DNA of 64,000 nucleotides from Metapseudomonas resinovorans DSM 21078 (GCF_000423545.1 NZ_AUIE01000001.1:248001-312000); one strand, 5' to 3'. Positions 1-8,226 are shown, numbered from the stretch's first letter. Translations and numbers: made by a program. Notes: generated by a model not told the origin, from the sequence alone.

Positions 1-58
1 CGTCCAGCACGTCGTCGGGGAATTCGTCGAGGGTGGGGAAACGGTGCGGAATCATCAT
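1..58 (-). CDS. N-terminus of a probable AhpD-like / peroxidase-related enzyme (partial)
   Basis: Only the first 19 codons are in the window, read leftward off its edge from ATG codons at 58 or 55. The peptide begins MMIPHRFPTLDEFPDDVLD. A short start of the form I-x-x-FP-x-L-x-x-x-P-x-D is typical of the carboxymuconolactone-decarboxylase/AhpD-like 'peroxidase-related enzyme' family, which catalyses thiol-based peroxide or electrophile chemistry. That assignment rests on 19 residues and is tentative. It would be transcribed in the same direction as the ChaC-like gene that follows on the right. Confidence 0.35.
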   Translation of the reverse strand, partial: MMIPHRFPTLDEFPDDVLD

Positions 59-223
59 GCGCTGGGTCGCTCGGGGCTGCAGTAGGCGGAGTAGGGGCGA
101 AAAAGCTACCCAGTTGCCCTGTAGGGTTTCAAGGCATGAACCCTGTCCGATTTTTCGTGTTGGCAGGTAGGGATATTGTCGCGATGAGCCGCGAACGTAC
201 TGGGAAAGTGCACTCCAGAGCCG

Positions 224-883
224 TCAGCTGAAACTCAGCGCGCCCTGCTTGCAGCAACGCACCAGGGCTTCTTCCAACTTGCGGTCAGGCATGGCGTGCG
301 CGCGCAGGGTGTTCGCGGTCTTCTCCACGTAGTCGCGGGTGCTGCCGTAGTGGCCGCTGGCACTGTCGAACACCTGGCGCAGCACATGGTCCGGCAGCGC
401 GCCGGCGTAGCAGGAAATATTGCGTCGCAGCACGAAGCCCAGGGCCTGCACCTTGGGCCCACGCTCCAGCTGGCAGCTCAGCCACTTCGGCTGGTACGCC
501 GCATCGGGCATTTCCCGCTGCCACAAGGCGAAGAGATGCTCTTCCAGTTGCTCCTCCGGCAGGCGGTAGGCGAAGCCGGCGCAGGAGCCGCCACGGTCCA
601 GACCCAGCACGAGGCCGGGGGTTTGCGGCGTGCCACGGTGGATCTGCGACCACAGATAGAGCCCACGATGGTAGCCATGCACGCGCGCGCGGCGTGTTTC
701 CACCGTGGGGCATTCCGGACGCCAGATCAGCGAGCCATAGGCGAACAGCCAGACCGGTCCACCGCGATGGCGATTCATGGTGGTTTCGAGGGAGGCGAGT
801 AATTCAGCGCGAGTCAGTTGCACCGGCTGTTCGAGCTGGGGCGGATAAAGCGTGAAAGGCGTTTCGGAATTGCTGCCTGTCAT
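224..883 (-). CDS. ChaC-type gamma-glutamylcyclotransferase
   Basis: A 219-residue cytoplasmic protein. The segment VWLFAYGSLIW near residue 43 holds the YGSL substrate-binding loop of the gamma-glutamylcyclotransferase fold, and a W-x-R-E-M element follows near residue 120, as in ChaC. The family cleaves glutathione or gamma-glutamyl peptides to 5-oxoproline. An open frame extends upstream to 1075, but the extra 64 residues are low-complexity and unlike the family; the ATG at 883 gives the usual ChaC length, so I chose it although its ribosome site is weak. The gene stands alone, with 165 bases between its stop and the partial gene at the window edge. Confidence 0.8.
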   Translation of the reverse strand: MTGSNSETPFTLYPPQLEQPVQLTRAELLASLETTMNRHRGGPVWLFAYGSLIWRPECPTVETRRARVHGYHRGLYLWSQIHRGTPQTPGLVLGLDRGGSCAGFAYRLPEEQLEEHLFALWQREMPDAAYQPKWLSCQLERGPKVQALGFVLRRNISCYAGALPDHVLRQVFDSASGHYGSTRDYVEKTANTLRAHAMPDRKLEEALVRCCKQGALSFS

Positions 884-1216
884 AGAAGTACTGCGGGTGC
901 TGGTGATGTACGAACCCGTCCGGGATTCGCCTCTTCTTGTATCAGGTGTTGGGACGCTGGCGAACAGGCGGTCGTCGAATTCCGCAAAAAATTCCCGTTG
1001 GCGCAGCGGGTCATGAGCCGCTGATAAAGGAAAGGCATGATTTGGCGCCGGGTTATTGCGGATGGCGATAACCACCAGCGGCCGTAGGTTTGCCCCCGAT
1101 GCGTGGCAACTGGCGGGGGCGCGCTGAACCGCCTGTGGGCCGGGTTCATTCCGTTCAGTCCAGGGGCTGAAGCTCGCGATATGACGACATCTTTTGTTGC
1201 AAGGAACGGCATCACA

Positions 1217-1257
1217 CTGTCATGAAATGCTAAGAAGTTGTCATGAAATGCGAAGCC
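1217..1257 (+). repeat. Tandem 21-bp repeat, Pho-box-like, upstream of lipoprotein gene
   Basis: Two copies of YTGTCATGAAATGCNAAG start at 1217 and 1238, about 90 bases before the lipoprotein start at 1345. The CTGTCAT core is that of a PhoB half-site, but the spacing (21 bp) is about two PhoB half-site steps rather than one, and the intermediate half-sites are poor. It is a clear direct repeat; the regulator is a guess. Confidence 0.45.
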
Positions 1258-1344
1258 GTAGGGGGCGGCCGTCCCTAGTCTTTGCCGCCAGTCGGAAGGG
1301 GTGGAGAACCTGCACGGTTCGCCCCGACATTCATGGAGCCTTCT

Positions 1345-2001
1345 ATGGTGAAACCGCTATTCGGATTTGCATTGGCTGGAATCGTCCTGCTTGGCAGTGG
1401 CTGTGCAAGCAACGTCACCCAGCCTGAGCAGTACTCGGGCTTCCTGGGGGATTACTCGCAGCTCGAGGAAGCGATGTCTGCCAGCGGCAAGCCGGTGCTG
1501 CGCTGGACGGCGCCGGATTTCGATCCGCAGCGCTATGGTTCGCTCCTGGTGGAGAAGCCGGTGTTCCATCCCGCCCAGGCACCCAGCGACAAGATGAGCC
1601 AGCAGACCCTGGACCAGATTGCCACCTACATGCGCCTCGCGCTGCAGCGCGAGCTGGTGGGCAAGTTGCGTCTGGTGGGGCAGCCCGAGGCGGACACCCT
1701 GGTGCTGCGCCCGGCCATCTCCGCGGTGGCGGTCTCGACCGAGCACCTGAAGGCCTACGAGGTCATCCCGATCGCCCTGCTGGCCGCTGCCGCGACCACG
1801 GCCGCGGGTACCCGTGACCAGGAAGTGACCCTCTATGCAGAGCTGGAGGCGGTGGACGCCGCCAGCGGCAAGCCCGTTGTCCGGATGGTGCGCAAGGGCC
1901 AGGGATTGAGCCTGGAGAACCGCAAGACGCCTCTGATACTGGACGACCTCAAGCCCGTGCTCGATGACTGGGCGCGAGACGCACGCCACTTCAGGCCCTG
2001 A
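1345..2001 (+). CDS. DUF3313-type outer-membrane lipoprotein
   Basis: A 218-residue lipoprotein. The signal sequence ends in a lipobox, LLGSGC, with the lipidated Cys at residue 20. The mature N-terminus carries YSGFLGDYSQL, the hallmark of DUF3313 lipoproteins, whose function is unknown. A small hydrophobic AlaThr-rich stretch lies near residues 143-157. Start choice: the ATG at 1345 has GGAG six bases upstream; the in-frame ATG at 1333 does not. A tandem TGTCAT repeat at 1217-1257 sits in its promoter region. The 170 bases after it hold a short hairpin (AACCGGC/GCCGGTT near 2032-2050) and nothing else I can name. Confidence 0.75.
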   Translation: MVKPLFGFALAGIVLLGSGCASNVTQPEQYSGFLGDYSQLEEAMSASGKPVLRWTAPDFDPQRYGSLLVEKPVFHPAQAPSDKMSQQTLDQIATYMRLALQRELVGKLRLVGQPEADTLVLRPAISAVAVSTEHLKAYEVIPIALLAAAATTAAGTRDQEVTLYAELEAVDAASGKPVVRMVRKGQGLSLENRKTPLILDDLKPVLDDWARDARHFRP

Positions 2002-2171
2002 CAGGCCTCCCCCGATCAACCACCAGGCCGGAACCGGCGAACAGCCGGTTCGCCTTCGCGCGCGCTGAATCGAGCGCTACGGAGCGGCCTGGACGCGAAT
2101 CCGCATTTTGTTCGACGCCGGGCATCACCCGGCCGGACGCGGATTTCCCCCCCTGCCAATCAGGTGATGAC

Positions 2172-2525
2172 ATGCTCAGTGATGGGTTTCTCGATTACTT
2201 CGCCCTAGGCGTGCTGTTCTTCGTTGTGATCGTGTTGTTCTACGGGATCATCGTGCTTCACGACATTCCCTACGGGATCGCCAAGCGGCGCAACCACCCG
2301 CACCAGGACGCTATCCATGCCGCCGGCTGGGTGAGCCTGTTCACCCTCCACGCACTGTGGCCCTTCCTGTGGATCTGGGCGATGTTGTACCGAACGGATC
2401 GTGGCTGGGGCTTTGGAGCCCCCAGGGCGGAGCTGGAGCAACAACTGGCCGAGATGCGCCAGCGCCTCGAACGGCTGGAGGGGGCGGGCGTCTCCCGTCC
2501 GGCCTCTGCAGTAGAGGAGGCCTGA
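2172..2525 (+). CDS. DUF3302 inner-membrane protein (YiaW-like)
   Basis: A 117-residue protein with two membrane segments (about residues 9-31 and 50-70) around a short loop carrying HDIPYGIAKRRNHPHQDAI, which is characteristic of DUF3302 proteins such as E. coli YiaW. The C-terminal 40 residues form a charged coiled coil. In known genomes this small protein is paired with an HlyD-family periplasmic protein (YiaV), and here that partner starts one base after its stop. The pair probably forms an envelope export complex or scaffold; the substrate is unknown. Confidence 0.75.
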   Translation: MLSDGFLDYFALGVLFFVVIVLFYGIIVLHDIPYGIAKRRNHPHQDAIHAAGWVSLFTLHALWPFLWIWAMLYRTDRGWGFGAPRAELEQQLAEMRQRLERLEGAGVSRPASAVEEA

Positions 2526-2526
2526 C

Positions 2527-3486
2527 ATGGACCTGTTGCTGATCCTCACCTACACGGCCATCTGCGTCGCCATCTTCAAGATCTTCCGCATTCCGCTGAA
2601 CAAGTGGTCGGTGCCCACAGCCGCCCTGGGCGGCGTGGTGCTGATCGGTGCGCTGATCTTCCTGATGAACTACAACCACCCGTACTCCGAAGTGGCGCGA
2701 AGCTATTTCGTGTCGACGCCGGTCATTCCGGCGGTCAACGGTCAGGTGGTGGAGGTGCCGGTAAAGACCAACCAGCCGCTGGAGAAGGGTGATGTGCTGT
2801 TCCGCATCGACCCGACGCCGTTCGAGAACCGGGTGAAATCCCTCAAGGCCCAGTTGGTATCGGCCCGCGCCGACCAGTCCCGCGCCCGGGAACTGGCCGC
2901 GCGCAATGTGGGCAACCGCCGCGACGTGGACCTCACCACCGCGCGGGTGGAAGACTTGCAGGCGCAACTGAACGTCGCCCTGTTCGAGCTGGACAACACC
3001 GTGGTGCGTGCCCCCGGCAAAGGTTTCGTCACCCATGTGTCGTTGCGTCCGGGGATGATGGCGACCAAGTTGCCGCTGCGTCCGTCCATGGTCTTCATCC
3101 CGGATGAAGGGCATTACTTCGCCGCCTGGATGCGGCAGAACAGCCAACTGCGCCTGAACCCGGGCGACGAGGCGGAAGTGGCCTTCGACGGCATTCCCGG
3201 TCGCGTATTCAAGGGCAAGGTCAAGGACGTGATCGCGGTGATCGGCGAAGGTCAGGTACAGCCCTCCGGCACCTTGCTCAGCTTCAGGGGCTCGCCGCCG
3301 CCAGGGCGGGTACCGGTGATCATCGAGATCACCGACCCCGACTACGCGCAGTACGCCACGCTGATGCCCGGTGGCTCCTACGGCCAGGCCGCGCTGTACA
3401 GCGAGCATTTCCACCATGTGGCGGTGATGCGCAAGATCCTCCTGCGCATGGCGTCCTGGATGAACTACATCTTCCCCTTCCATTGA
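2527..3486 (+). CDS. HlyD-family membrane fusion protein (YiaV-like)
   Basis: A 319-residue protein. A TM-rich N-terminus (about residues 1-45), a lipoyl/barrel-sandwich segment (VNGQVVEVPVKTNQPLEKGD near residue 70-90), a coiled-coil hairpin (about 100-145) and a return half-motif VRAPGKGFVTHV are all visible, the order seen in membrane fusion proteins. It is nearly contiguous with the DUF3302 gene, so the two are one operon. It lacks a neighbouring ABC exporter or RND pump and an outer-membrane factor, and is of the short YiaV/YibH class rather than a type I secretion adaptor. Confidence 0.8.
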   Translation: MDLLLILTYTAICVAIFKIFRIPLNKWSVPTAALGGVVLIGALIFLMNYNHPYSEVARSYFVSTPVIPAVNGQVVEVPVKTNQPLEKGDVLFRIDPTPFENRVKSLKAQLVSARADQSRARELAARNVGNRRDVDLTTARVEDLQAQLNVALFELDNTVVRAPGKGFVTHVSLRPGMMATKLPLRPSMVFIPDEGHYFAAWMRQNSQLRLNPGDEAEVAFDGIPGRVFKGKVKDVIAVIGEGQVQPSGTLLSFRGSPPPGRVPVIIEITDPDYAQYATLMPGGSYGQAALYSEHFHHVAVMRKILLRMASWMNYIFPFH

Positions 3487-3496
3487 TCGGTACGTC

Positions 3497-3526
3497 CCCG
3501 CGCCCGGCTCTTGAGTCGGGCGCGGG
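3497..3526 (+). terminator. Hairpin terminator after the DUF3302/HlyD pair
   Basis: The arms CCCGCGCCCG (3497-3506) and CGGGCGCGGG (3517-3526) pair perfectly, and an inner CTC/GAG extends the stem. A short T-run follows (GCTTTG). It lies 11 bases after the HlyD-type gene. Strong stem, weak U-tract. Confidence 0.6.
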
Positions 3527-3701
3527 TGCTTTGATCCTGCCGGGGGATGCCCCGGTGCAATCTGACGCGGAAGAATGCTGCGGAAACCAAGTCGGAGGCG
3601 CTTGTGTCATGCGCTTTGCTGCGAGGCGTGGGAGGCGGGAGATCGATGAGAAAGAGGGCGGCTCGCTGCCGGGGCAGGAGCCGCGAAGGGATCAGAAAGT
3701 G

Positions 3702-3781
3702 ATGTCTGCGTAAGCTGCGTGGAATCCCTTGTAGGCGCTAGCGTGCTAGCGAATGCGGATTGGCAACAGCTAACGCAGACA
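3702..3781. repeat. Inverted repeat with degenerate REP core
   Basis: TGTCTGCGTAAGCTGC (from 3703) and GCAACAGCTAACGCAGACA (ends 3781) form imperfect inverted arms. Between them (3729-3755) is TGTAGGCGCTAGCGTGCTAGCGAA, a degenerate copy of the Pseudomonas REP sequence seen again at 46.8 and 50.6 kb. The arm word TAACGCAGACA recurs near 41.9 and 42.4 kb. The stretch 3527-3788 has no gene; a second hairpin (GCGGCTC/GAGCCGC) lies near 3659-3685. Confidence 0.6.
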
Positions 3782-3788
3782 GGGCCGA

Positions 3789-4289
3789 TCAGAACAACAG
3801 GTAGGCGCTGGCGCTGGTCTGGTCCAGCTCGATGTCGCCGACCTTCAGCACTTCCTGCTCCAGGCGCACGCCGATATTGCGGAACAGGTCCAGTTCGACG
3901 CCGACGCCGTAGGTCAGATCCAGGTCGCTGCTGTCGCCGGTGGTGTCTTCTTCGGCATCCCAGGCATGGACGCCGGCACTGGCGAACAGGCGAAGGCGAT
4001 CACCGATCGGCACGCCAAAGTGGGCCGCGGCCTGGAGCGAGTGGCCGTCGAAGTCGCCGCGGCTGCCTTCGAAACTGCCCAGGTCGACCCAGGCGCCTTC
4101 CACGGCCAGGTATGGGTTCAGGCGGTAGCCGACGTAGGCCTTGTAGCTGTTGTCATCGTCGCCGAGGGTGTTGTCGTCGATTTCTACGCGGGTCACACCT
4201 CCGCCCACATAGAGGCCTCGGTCATCGGCGAAGGCACCCAGGGAGGTCAGGGCAAGTAGGGTGGCTGCAAATTGCTTGCGGAACTTCAT
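3789..4289 (-). CDS. Outer-membrane beta-barrel protein
   Basis: A 166-residue protein with a cleavable signal peptide (cleavage expected after residue about 22, SLGAFA-DD) followed by alternating amphipathic strands ending in an aromatic C-terminus (SAYLLF), the signature of a small eight-strand barrel of the OprF/OmpA N-domain or OmpW-like class. Start: ATG at 4289 with AGGAAG seven bases ahead. It lies 46 bases downstream of the lipoprotein gene on the same strand, so they are probably co-transcribed. Both are divergent from the ToxR-like regulator at 5317, a plausible controller of an outer-membrane protein. Confidence 0.75.
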   Translation of the reverse strand: MKFRKQFAATLLALTSLGAFADDRGLYVGGGVTRVEIDDNTLGDDDNSYKAYVGYRLNPYLAVEGAWVDLGSFEGSRGDFDGHSLQAAAHFGVPIGDRLRLFASAGVHAWDAEEDTTGDSSDLDLTYGVGVELDLFRNIGVRLEQEVLKVGDIELDQTSASAYLLF

Positions 4290-4335
4290 TTTTCTTCCTG
4301 CGGGGTTTGTTGAAAGTGAAAGGGACGAGGGGGGA

Positions 4336-5019
4336 TCAGGCCGATCCCTTCGGCTGGAATTCCCTGTCCAGGCGCTCGCGAATCTGCCGCGCCGCAGCAT
4401 CCATGGCGGGATAGATGTCCTCGACGACGGGCTTTTCGGATTGCTCGACGTTCCTGCCGCTGGCGCGGTCGACGGCTCGGACGAGGGTTTCGCCCGTGCG
4501 GCCATCGCTGACCTCGCTCTGGAAGAACACGTAGAGGGTTTCGTCGCGCACACCGGTGGCGTGCAGGGAGAGCCCGACCAGGAAGCCGATCGGGATGTAC
4601 TCCATGACGCTCGGATCACGCGGTGTGCGCTTGAGATCGGTAATCGAGACGCGGAGCGACAGCGCTCCCGGGGTGGGGTTGTCCACCAGGCGGTAGCCGG
4701 CGCTGGAAAGTTGCCGTTCGAGTTGGTTGCGGAAGTGGAGAATCAGTTTGTTGGTATCCGCATCGGACTCGCTGAATGTCGAGTCGCTATTGGCGAGAGA
4801 AAGAGGAGTTGGCAAATCGATGAATATCGCCTTGTCGTGGTTACTTGATAGTGGTGCAGGGTATTTCTTCCAGGCGATGGTTTTTTCGTCCCGTTCGATG
4901 ACCTGCAGCGGGATATTGGCTTGTTGTCCGGAAGATCCGGATGTGTCGATGCTGGGAGCCATCGAACAGCCGGACAAGAGTATCGAAAGTGAAAGGATGG
5001 AAAGTTCTTTGAGATGCAT
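4336..5019 (-). CDS. Lipoprotein, distantly DUF3313-like
   Basis: A 227-residue lipoprotein with lipobox LLSGC (Cys at residue 18). The central segment (ALSLRVSITDLKR, YIPIGFLVGLSLHATG, LYVFFQSEVSDGRTGE) resembles the DUF3313/GNA1162-like group of lipoproteins that take part in envelope assembly, but I cannot name the exact family. ATG at 5019 is preceded by AGGAA at good spacing; longer frames upstream start inside the divergent promoter region. It is first in a two-gene unit with the barrel protein. The 297-base region to the ToxR-like gene must hold both divergent promoters. Confidence 0.65.
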   Translation of the reverse strand: MHLKELSILSLSILLSGCSMAPSIDTSGSSGQQANIPLQVIERDEKTIAWKKYPAPLSSNHDKAIFIDLPTPLSLANSDSTFSESDADTNKLILHFRNQLERQLSSAGYRLVDNPTPGALSLRVSITDLKRTPRDPSVMEYIPIGFLVGLSLHATGVRDETLYVFFQSEVSDGRTGETLVRAVDRASGRNVEQSEKPVVEDIYPAMDAAARQIRERLDREFQPKGSA

Positions 5020-5316
5020 GGGGATTCCTGTTGAAGTCGCGTCGACCTGCCCATCCACGGCACTGGGAAGTGGCTGCCAGGAAAAGGCATCGATTGCGGC
5101 GGTCTGGCCTGCCCTCAGGCGTTCAGCCTTGAACTGCGGGGCGCGTAGCGCCTTGCCGCGCCCTCTCTGGCGCATCCGCACTCTGGGGCACGTGCGACGA
5201 AAACAAGAATCAAAAATCGTTATTTATGCCGTGAGGTGCACAGCGCAAAGTCGATGTGCGAGAGAATCCGCGTCCTCTCCCACGGGTAATGCAATCAATA
5301 AGCTCAGCAAATTTTC

Positions 5317-6162
5317 ATGAAAAGCCAATTCAAGTTCTTACTGAAAAGTGGCGGCGAAGCAGTGTTCGATGCCGCAAATAATCAGTTGCATATAACCCCG
5401 AGTTCGGGCGAGCCGCGTGCGGTGACGCTCTCTTATTCGGAGTCGCGCCTATTGCAACTTCTGCTGGATAACCCGGGGGAAACCCGGAGTCGCAATGAAA
5501 TAATGGAATACGCCTGGGACAATCGAGTCGTTGCGGCCGGAAGTCTGAACCAGGCGATATTCACCTTGCGCAATCTGATCGATGACGGCACCGATCATGA
5601 GTTGCTGCAGACGGTGCCGCGGCGCGGCTATCGGTTCAATGCACAGTACCTGATGGCCGAATCCACGCCGGCGCTGACGATACCCGTTGCTGATACTGCC
5701 GTCGGGAGTGCCGGAGCGGTGGACCCGCCTGCGCCCGATGCCGCGCCTGGCACGCGGGAACCTTGGCTGGCCGGACTGCTCCGCTCGCCGAAACTGCTGC
5801 TACCCGCCTATGCACTGATGGTTGGCCTGCTCGCCCTGGTGGCCTTGCAGCGCCTCGGCGTCTTCGATGGCGCGGCCTCGGACCAGGTGATCGAAGAGGT
5901 GGTGGCAGGGCCGCTGACCTACCACTTCATTGGCGACAGCGCCGAAGAGAACGCCCGAACCCGCGAGGCTTTCAAGGTGGCCGTGAACACCCGCGATGAG
6001 GGAATCGCCGGGCATATCTGGATCAATCGCTCGAACCGACTCTACGACCTCGGTTGCGTGCGTGCCGATGGCGCGACGGAGAACCTGATCTTTCTCGAGG
6101 ACAACCCGGTGGCCAACCTGCAACTGGAGATGGTCCGGCGCTGCATGAGGGGCTGGCCATGA
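5317..6162 (+). CDS. ToxR/CadC-like membrane-anchored transcriptional regulator
   Basis: A 281-residue protein. Residues about 10-110 are a winged-helix DNA-binding domain of the OmpR/ToxR type: SYSESRLLQLLLDNPGE, then RNEIMEYAWDNR, then LNQAIFTLRNLIDD and the wing TVPRRGYRFNA. A Pro/Ala-rich linker follows, one membrane helix (about residues 163-185, LLLPAYALMVGLLALVAL), and a periplasmic domain of about 95 residues. This one-component architecture binds DNA in the cytoplasm and senses in the periplasm. The next gene overlaps its stop (ATGA). It is divergent from an outer-membrane barrel and a lipoprotein, its likely targets. Confidence 0.85.
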   Translation: MKSQFKFLLKSGGEAVFDAANNQLHITPSSGEPRAVTLSYSESRLLQLLLDNPGETRSRNEIMEYAWDNRVVAAGSLNQAIFTLRNLIDDGTDHELLQTVPRRGYRFNAQYLMAESTPALTIPVADTAVGSAGAVDPPAPDAAPGTREPWLAGLLRSPKLLLPAYALMVGLLALVALQRLGVFDGAASDQVIEEVVAGPLTYHFIGDSAEENARTREAFKVAVNTRDEGIAGHIWINRSNRLYDLGCVRADGATENLIFLEDNPVANLQLEMVRRCMRGWP

Positions 6163-6632
6163 TGCTGCGCCGCTACAAGCACGCCTTCATTCTCGGCGGC
6201 CTGGCTCTGCTGGCCATTGCCGGCCTGGTACTCGACCGCCCTGCCTATACCCGCGGCGTTTCCTACCACGGTGCCAGCGCCATCGTGCTCAACGACGGTA
6301 CGCGGATCAGCCTGGAAGAGCGGCTCATCATGGGTGACGTGATGAGCTTCGCTGCCATGGAGCGGGTCGCCGGGGAGGTGAGCTACGCGTCCCTAGTGGC
6401 GGACGTCGTTCATTTCGGCCCCCGCAGCCTCGATGTCCGCCTGCAGAAGGCGCAGACCAGTCGCGCCAAGCCCATGGCGCGGATGAGCGAAATCCCCGAT
6501 GTGCTGTTAGGTCGTCAGTACGGCCTGGCGATAGGGGCGACGCTGCGCCTGGAGTTCCTGCCGGTCGCCGATGACAAGGTGATTTGCTACTACGCGCGGG
6601 AGATCGACAACGTCCGTTGCCTGAACCGATGA
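6159..6632 (+). CDS. ToxS-like single-pass periplasmic partner protein
   Basis: A 157-residue protein with an N-terminal membrane anchor (about residues 8-27, HAFILGGLALLAIAGLVL) and a periplasmic remainder of about 130 residues containing one cysteine pair (VICYYAREIDNVRC). I do not recognise its family. Its ATG overlaps the TGA of the ToxR-like gene by four bases, so translation is coupled. By position, size and topology it mirrors ToxS, which stabilises the periplasmic domain of ToxR; that role is inference, not sequence similarity. Confidence 0.65.
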   Translation: MMLRRYKHAFILGGLALLAIAGLVLDRPAYTRGVSYHGASAIVLNDGTRISLEERLIMGDVMSFAAMERVAGEVSYASLVADVVHFGPRSLDVRLQKAQTSRAKPMARMSEIPDVLLGRQYGLAIGATLRLEFLPVADDKVICYYAREIDNVRCLNR

Positions 6633-6662
6633 CGACCAGGCCGGCGGCCCTCTCCGCCGGCA

Positions 6663-6842
6663 TCAGGCGGACTCCCGCAGGCGGATTTCGCTCCGTTGCG
6701 TGAGCCTTCCATCCAGCGTCCGGGTTTCCACGCTCAGGACGACCGTTGGCCGTTCTGTACGAATGACCTTGATGCGGGTGAGGGTGTCCGGCGTGCGCTG
6801 GATGACCAGGCTTTCCCCGACATTGCGACACAGAACCAGCAT
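6663..6842 (-). CDS. Divergent CsrA/Rsm-family RNA-binding protein (59 aa)
   Basis: A 59-codon gene. The N-terminus MLVLCRNVGESLVIQ matches the CsrA start (MLILTRxVGExLxIG), including Leu4 and Arg6, and the C-terminal part ends LTQRSEIRLR, where an Arg-x-Glu-Ile aligns with the RNA-contacting Arg44-Glu-Glu-Ile of CsrA. CsrA proteins are dimers that bind GGA motifs in mRNA leaders. The centre (TLTRIKVIRTERPTVVLSV) departs strongly from canonical RsmA/RsmE, lacking the G-x-x-VRIGI-x-AP core. A GGAG lies nine bases before the ATG at 6842. It is convergent with the ToxS-like gene and divergent from the gene at 7150. Confidence 0.75.
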   Translation of the reverse strand: MLVLCRNVGESLVIQRTPDTLTRIKVIRTERPTVVLSVETRTLDGRLTQRSEIRLRESA

Positions 6843-7149
6843 GATGAACGCTCCAGTGAAGTGGTCTCGCCGCCGATTCTCATCGCCACCCTACGCCTGA
6901 TGCGAATCAATAGTGCTCATTGCCGGCGAAGCTTCCGACGCCACGCAGAAGGCGCCAGAGGTGGGCTTTTGCTCGTCCGGGGCGCGGGAGGTCAGGCGCT
7001 GGAGCCTGCTGACAGAAAATGAGGATTGGTAATTTTCATTTCCGCTTCTTCTTCCCAAGAATCCGGCCGTCCCGAGGTCGATGACCCGAGGGAGGCTGCG
7101 GCCTTCCGGGAACAGCCGGGGCCAGTCTTGCTACGAGAAGAGGCGTTGA
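6843..7149. other. Divergent intergenic region, no gene seen
   Basis: This 307-base stretch separates the csrA-like gene (leftward) from the gene at 7150 (rightward). I find no convincing coding frame or RNA. It should contain both promoters. An AT-rich patch at 7019-7045 is the most promoter-like part. Confidence 0.5.
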
Positions 7150-8226
7150 ATGAAGTTTGTACCTGTCATCCGGCTGATGTGCTGGACCGCGTGCTCGGTC
7201 CTTGTCGCCCTGTCCTTCGGGGTCATGCGCAGTTCCGTCATCGGTGGGCTATTGATGCTCTGCGGTGCGGTCTGGTTGTGCCCCGCGTCCTGGCGAGCGA
7301 TCGAGAGCCTTTCCGGGCGAAAGGGCAGCGGCGTCGCCGTGGCCATCCTGGCCGTGCCGCTGTTTCTGCTTGGCATGCACATCGCCACCACCGCGCGGGA
7401 CCTGGGCAAGGCCTCCGCGCCCTTGCGCTATTTCTCTGGCGGGGAGGAACTACCTCGCCAGGATGCCGCCAACCGTCCCGACGTCGACCCGGGTGCGCTG
7501 AACTTCTTCCGTCACATCATGGAGCAGGACTACCTGGTGGCCCTGGCTGGCGGGAAGTCGGCACTGAACAAGCTGTCGATGGTCAATCCGGTGGAGCGCA
7601 TGCCCAGTTCGAAACTGGCGCGTTTCTATGAAGGGGACGAGGCGGTCGCTGACCCATTCTTCAAGGGCCGCAAACTCATCGTGACGGGCGAGATTCTGGC
7701 GGTGCGGGTCGACTACGCCGATGACGTGATCCTGGAGCTTCCGGGCGCCAGCGATATGTTCAACGTGCAGGCCGAACTCCATAGCGACCCGAGCAAGTAC
7801 GCCAAGCCGGTAGTCGAGGGGAATTACGCGGAACTGTACTGCACCGTGTACGGCAAGGGCACTGAGGACAGCGCCAGCAACCTCTATCTGGAAGATTGCA
7901 CCGAAGTCGACTTCACCCTCGACGCCGAGGCCTATGCCGACAACCTGACCGAAGCGCTGAGCGGCTGGCTGAACAGTGGTGGCAGGCATATTTTCCCCAA
8001 CGACAATGCGGCCACCTATTTCCTGGTTTCCTATCTGGCGGGCACTCAGTTGCCGCCAGACAATCCCTGCCTGCGTAAAGACGCCCCGCTGGAGGATTGC
8101 GTGAGCTCGCTGGACAAGCTGCAAGCCGGCGCGCTGTTCGAGAAGGCGCGTGGCGACCTGCGCCGCTGGCAGGAGTGGCTCGGGCTGCCAATGCCGGAAG
8201 GCAACGGCCAGTTGAGCAGCCGCTGA
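7150..8226 (+). CDS. Inner-membrane protein with OB-fold (tRNA_anti-like) domain
   Basis: A 358-residue protein. Two or three membrane segments occupy residues about 5-45 and 60-80. Residues about 175-255 (GRKLIVTGEILAVRVDYADD... and YAELYCTVYGKG...LYLEDC) look like the OB-fold tRNA_anti-like domain found in many exported proteins of unknown function. A soluble C-terminal part contains a Cys pair near residues 307-317. I cannot assign a function. It overlaps the next gene by one base (TGATG), so the two are a translationally coupled pair. Confidence 0.6.
   Translation: MKFVPVIRLMCWTACSVLVALSFGVMRSSVIGGLLMLCGAVWLCPASWRAIESLSGRKGSGVAVAILAVPLFLLGMHIATTARDLGKASAPLRYFSGGEELPRQDAANRPDVDPGALNFFRHIMEQDYLVALAGGKSALNKLSMVNPVERMPSSKLARFYEGDEAVADPFFKGRKLIVTGEILAVRVDYADDVILELPGASDMFNVQAELHSDPSKYAKPVVEGNYAELYCTVYGKGTEDSASNLYLEDCTEVDFTLDAEAYADNLTEALSGWLNSGGRHIFPNDNAATYFLVSYLAGTQLPPDNPCLRKDAPLEDCVSSLDKLQAGALFEKARGDLRRWQEWLGLPMPEGNGQLSSR

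Noticed and set aside
123-144. Small hairpin AGGGTTTCA/TGAACCCT between the two first minus-strand genes.
   Set aside because: Short stem with a bulge and no T-run; not enough to call a terminator.
2527-3486. The HlyD-family protein as adaptor of a type I system exporting the RTX giant.
   Set aside because: It is the short YiaV-type partner of a DUF3302 protein, 10 kb away, with no HlyB-type ABC exporter or outer-membrane channel.
3483-4414. Frames of 76 and 231 codons on the plus strand around the barrel gene.
   Set aside because: The first lies in a terminator and repeat region; the second is an Arg-rich antisense shadow of the barrel protein.
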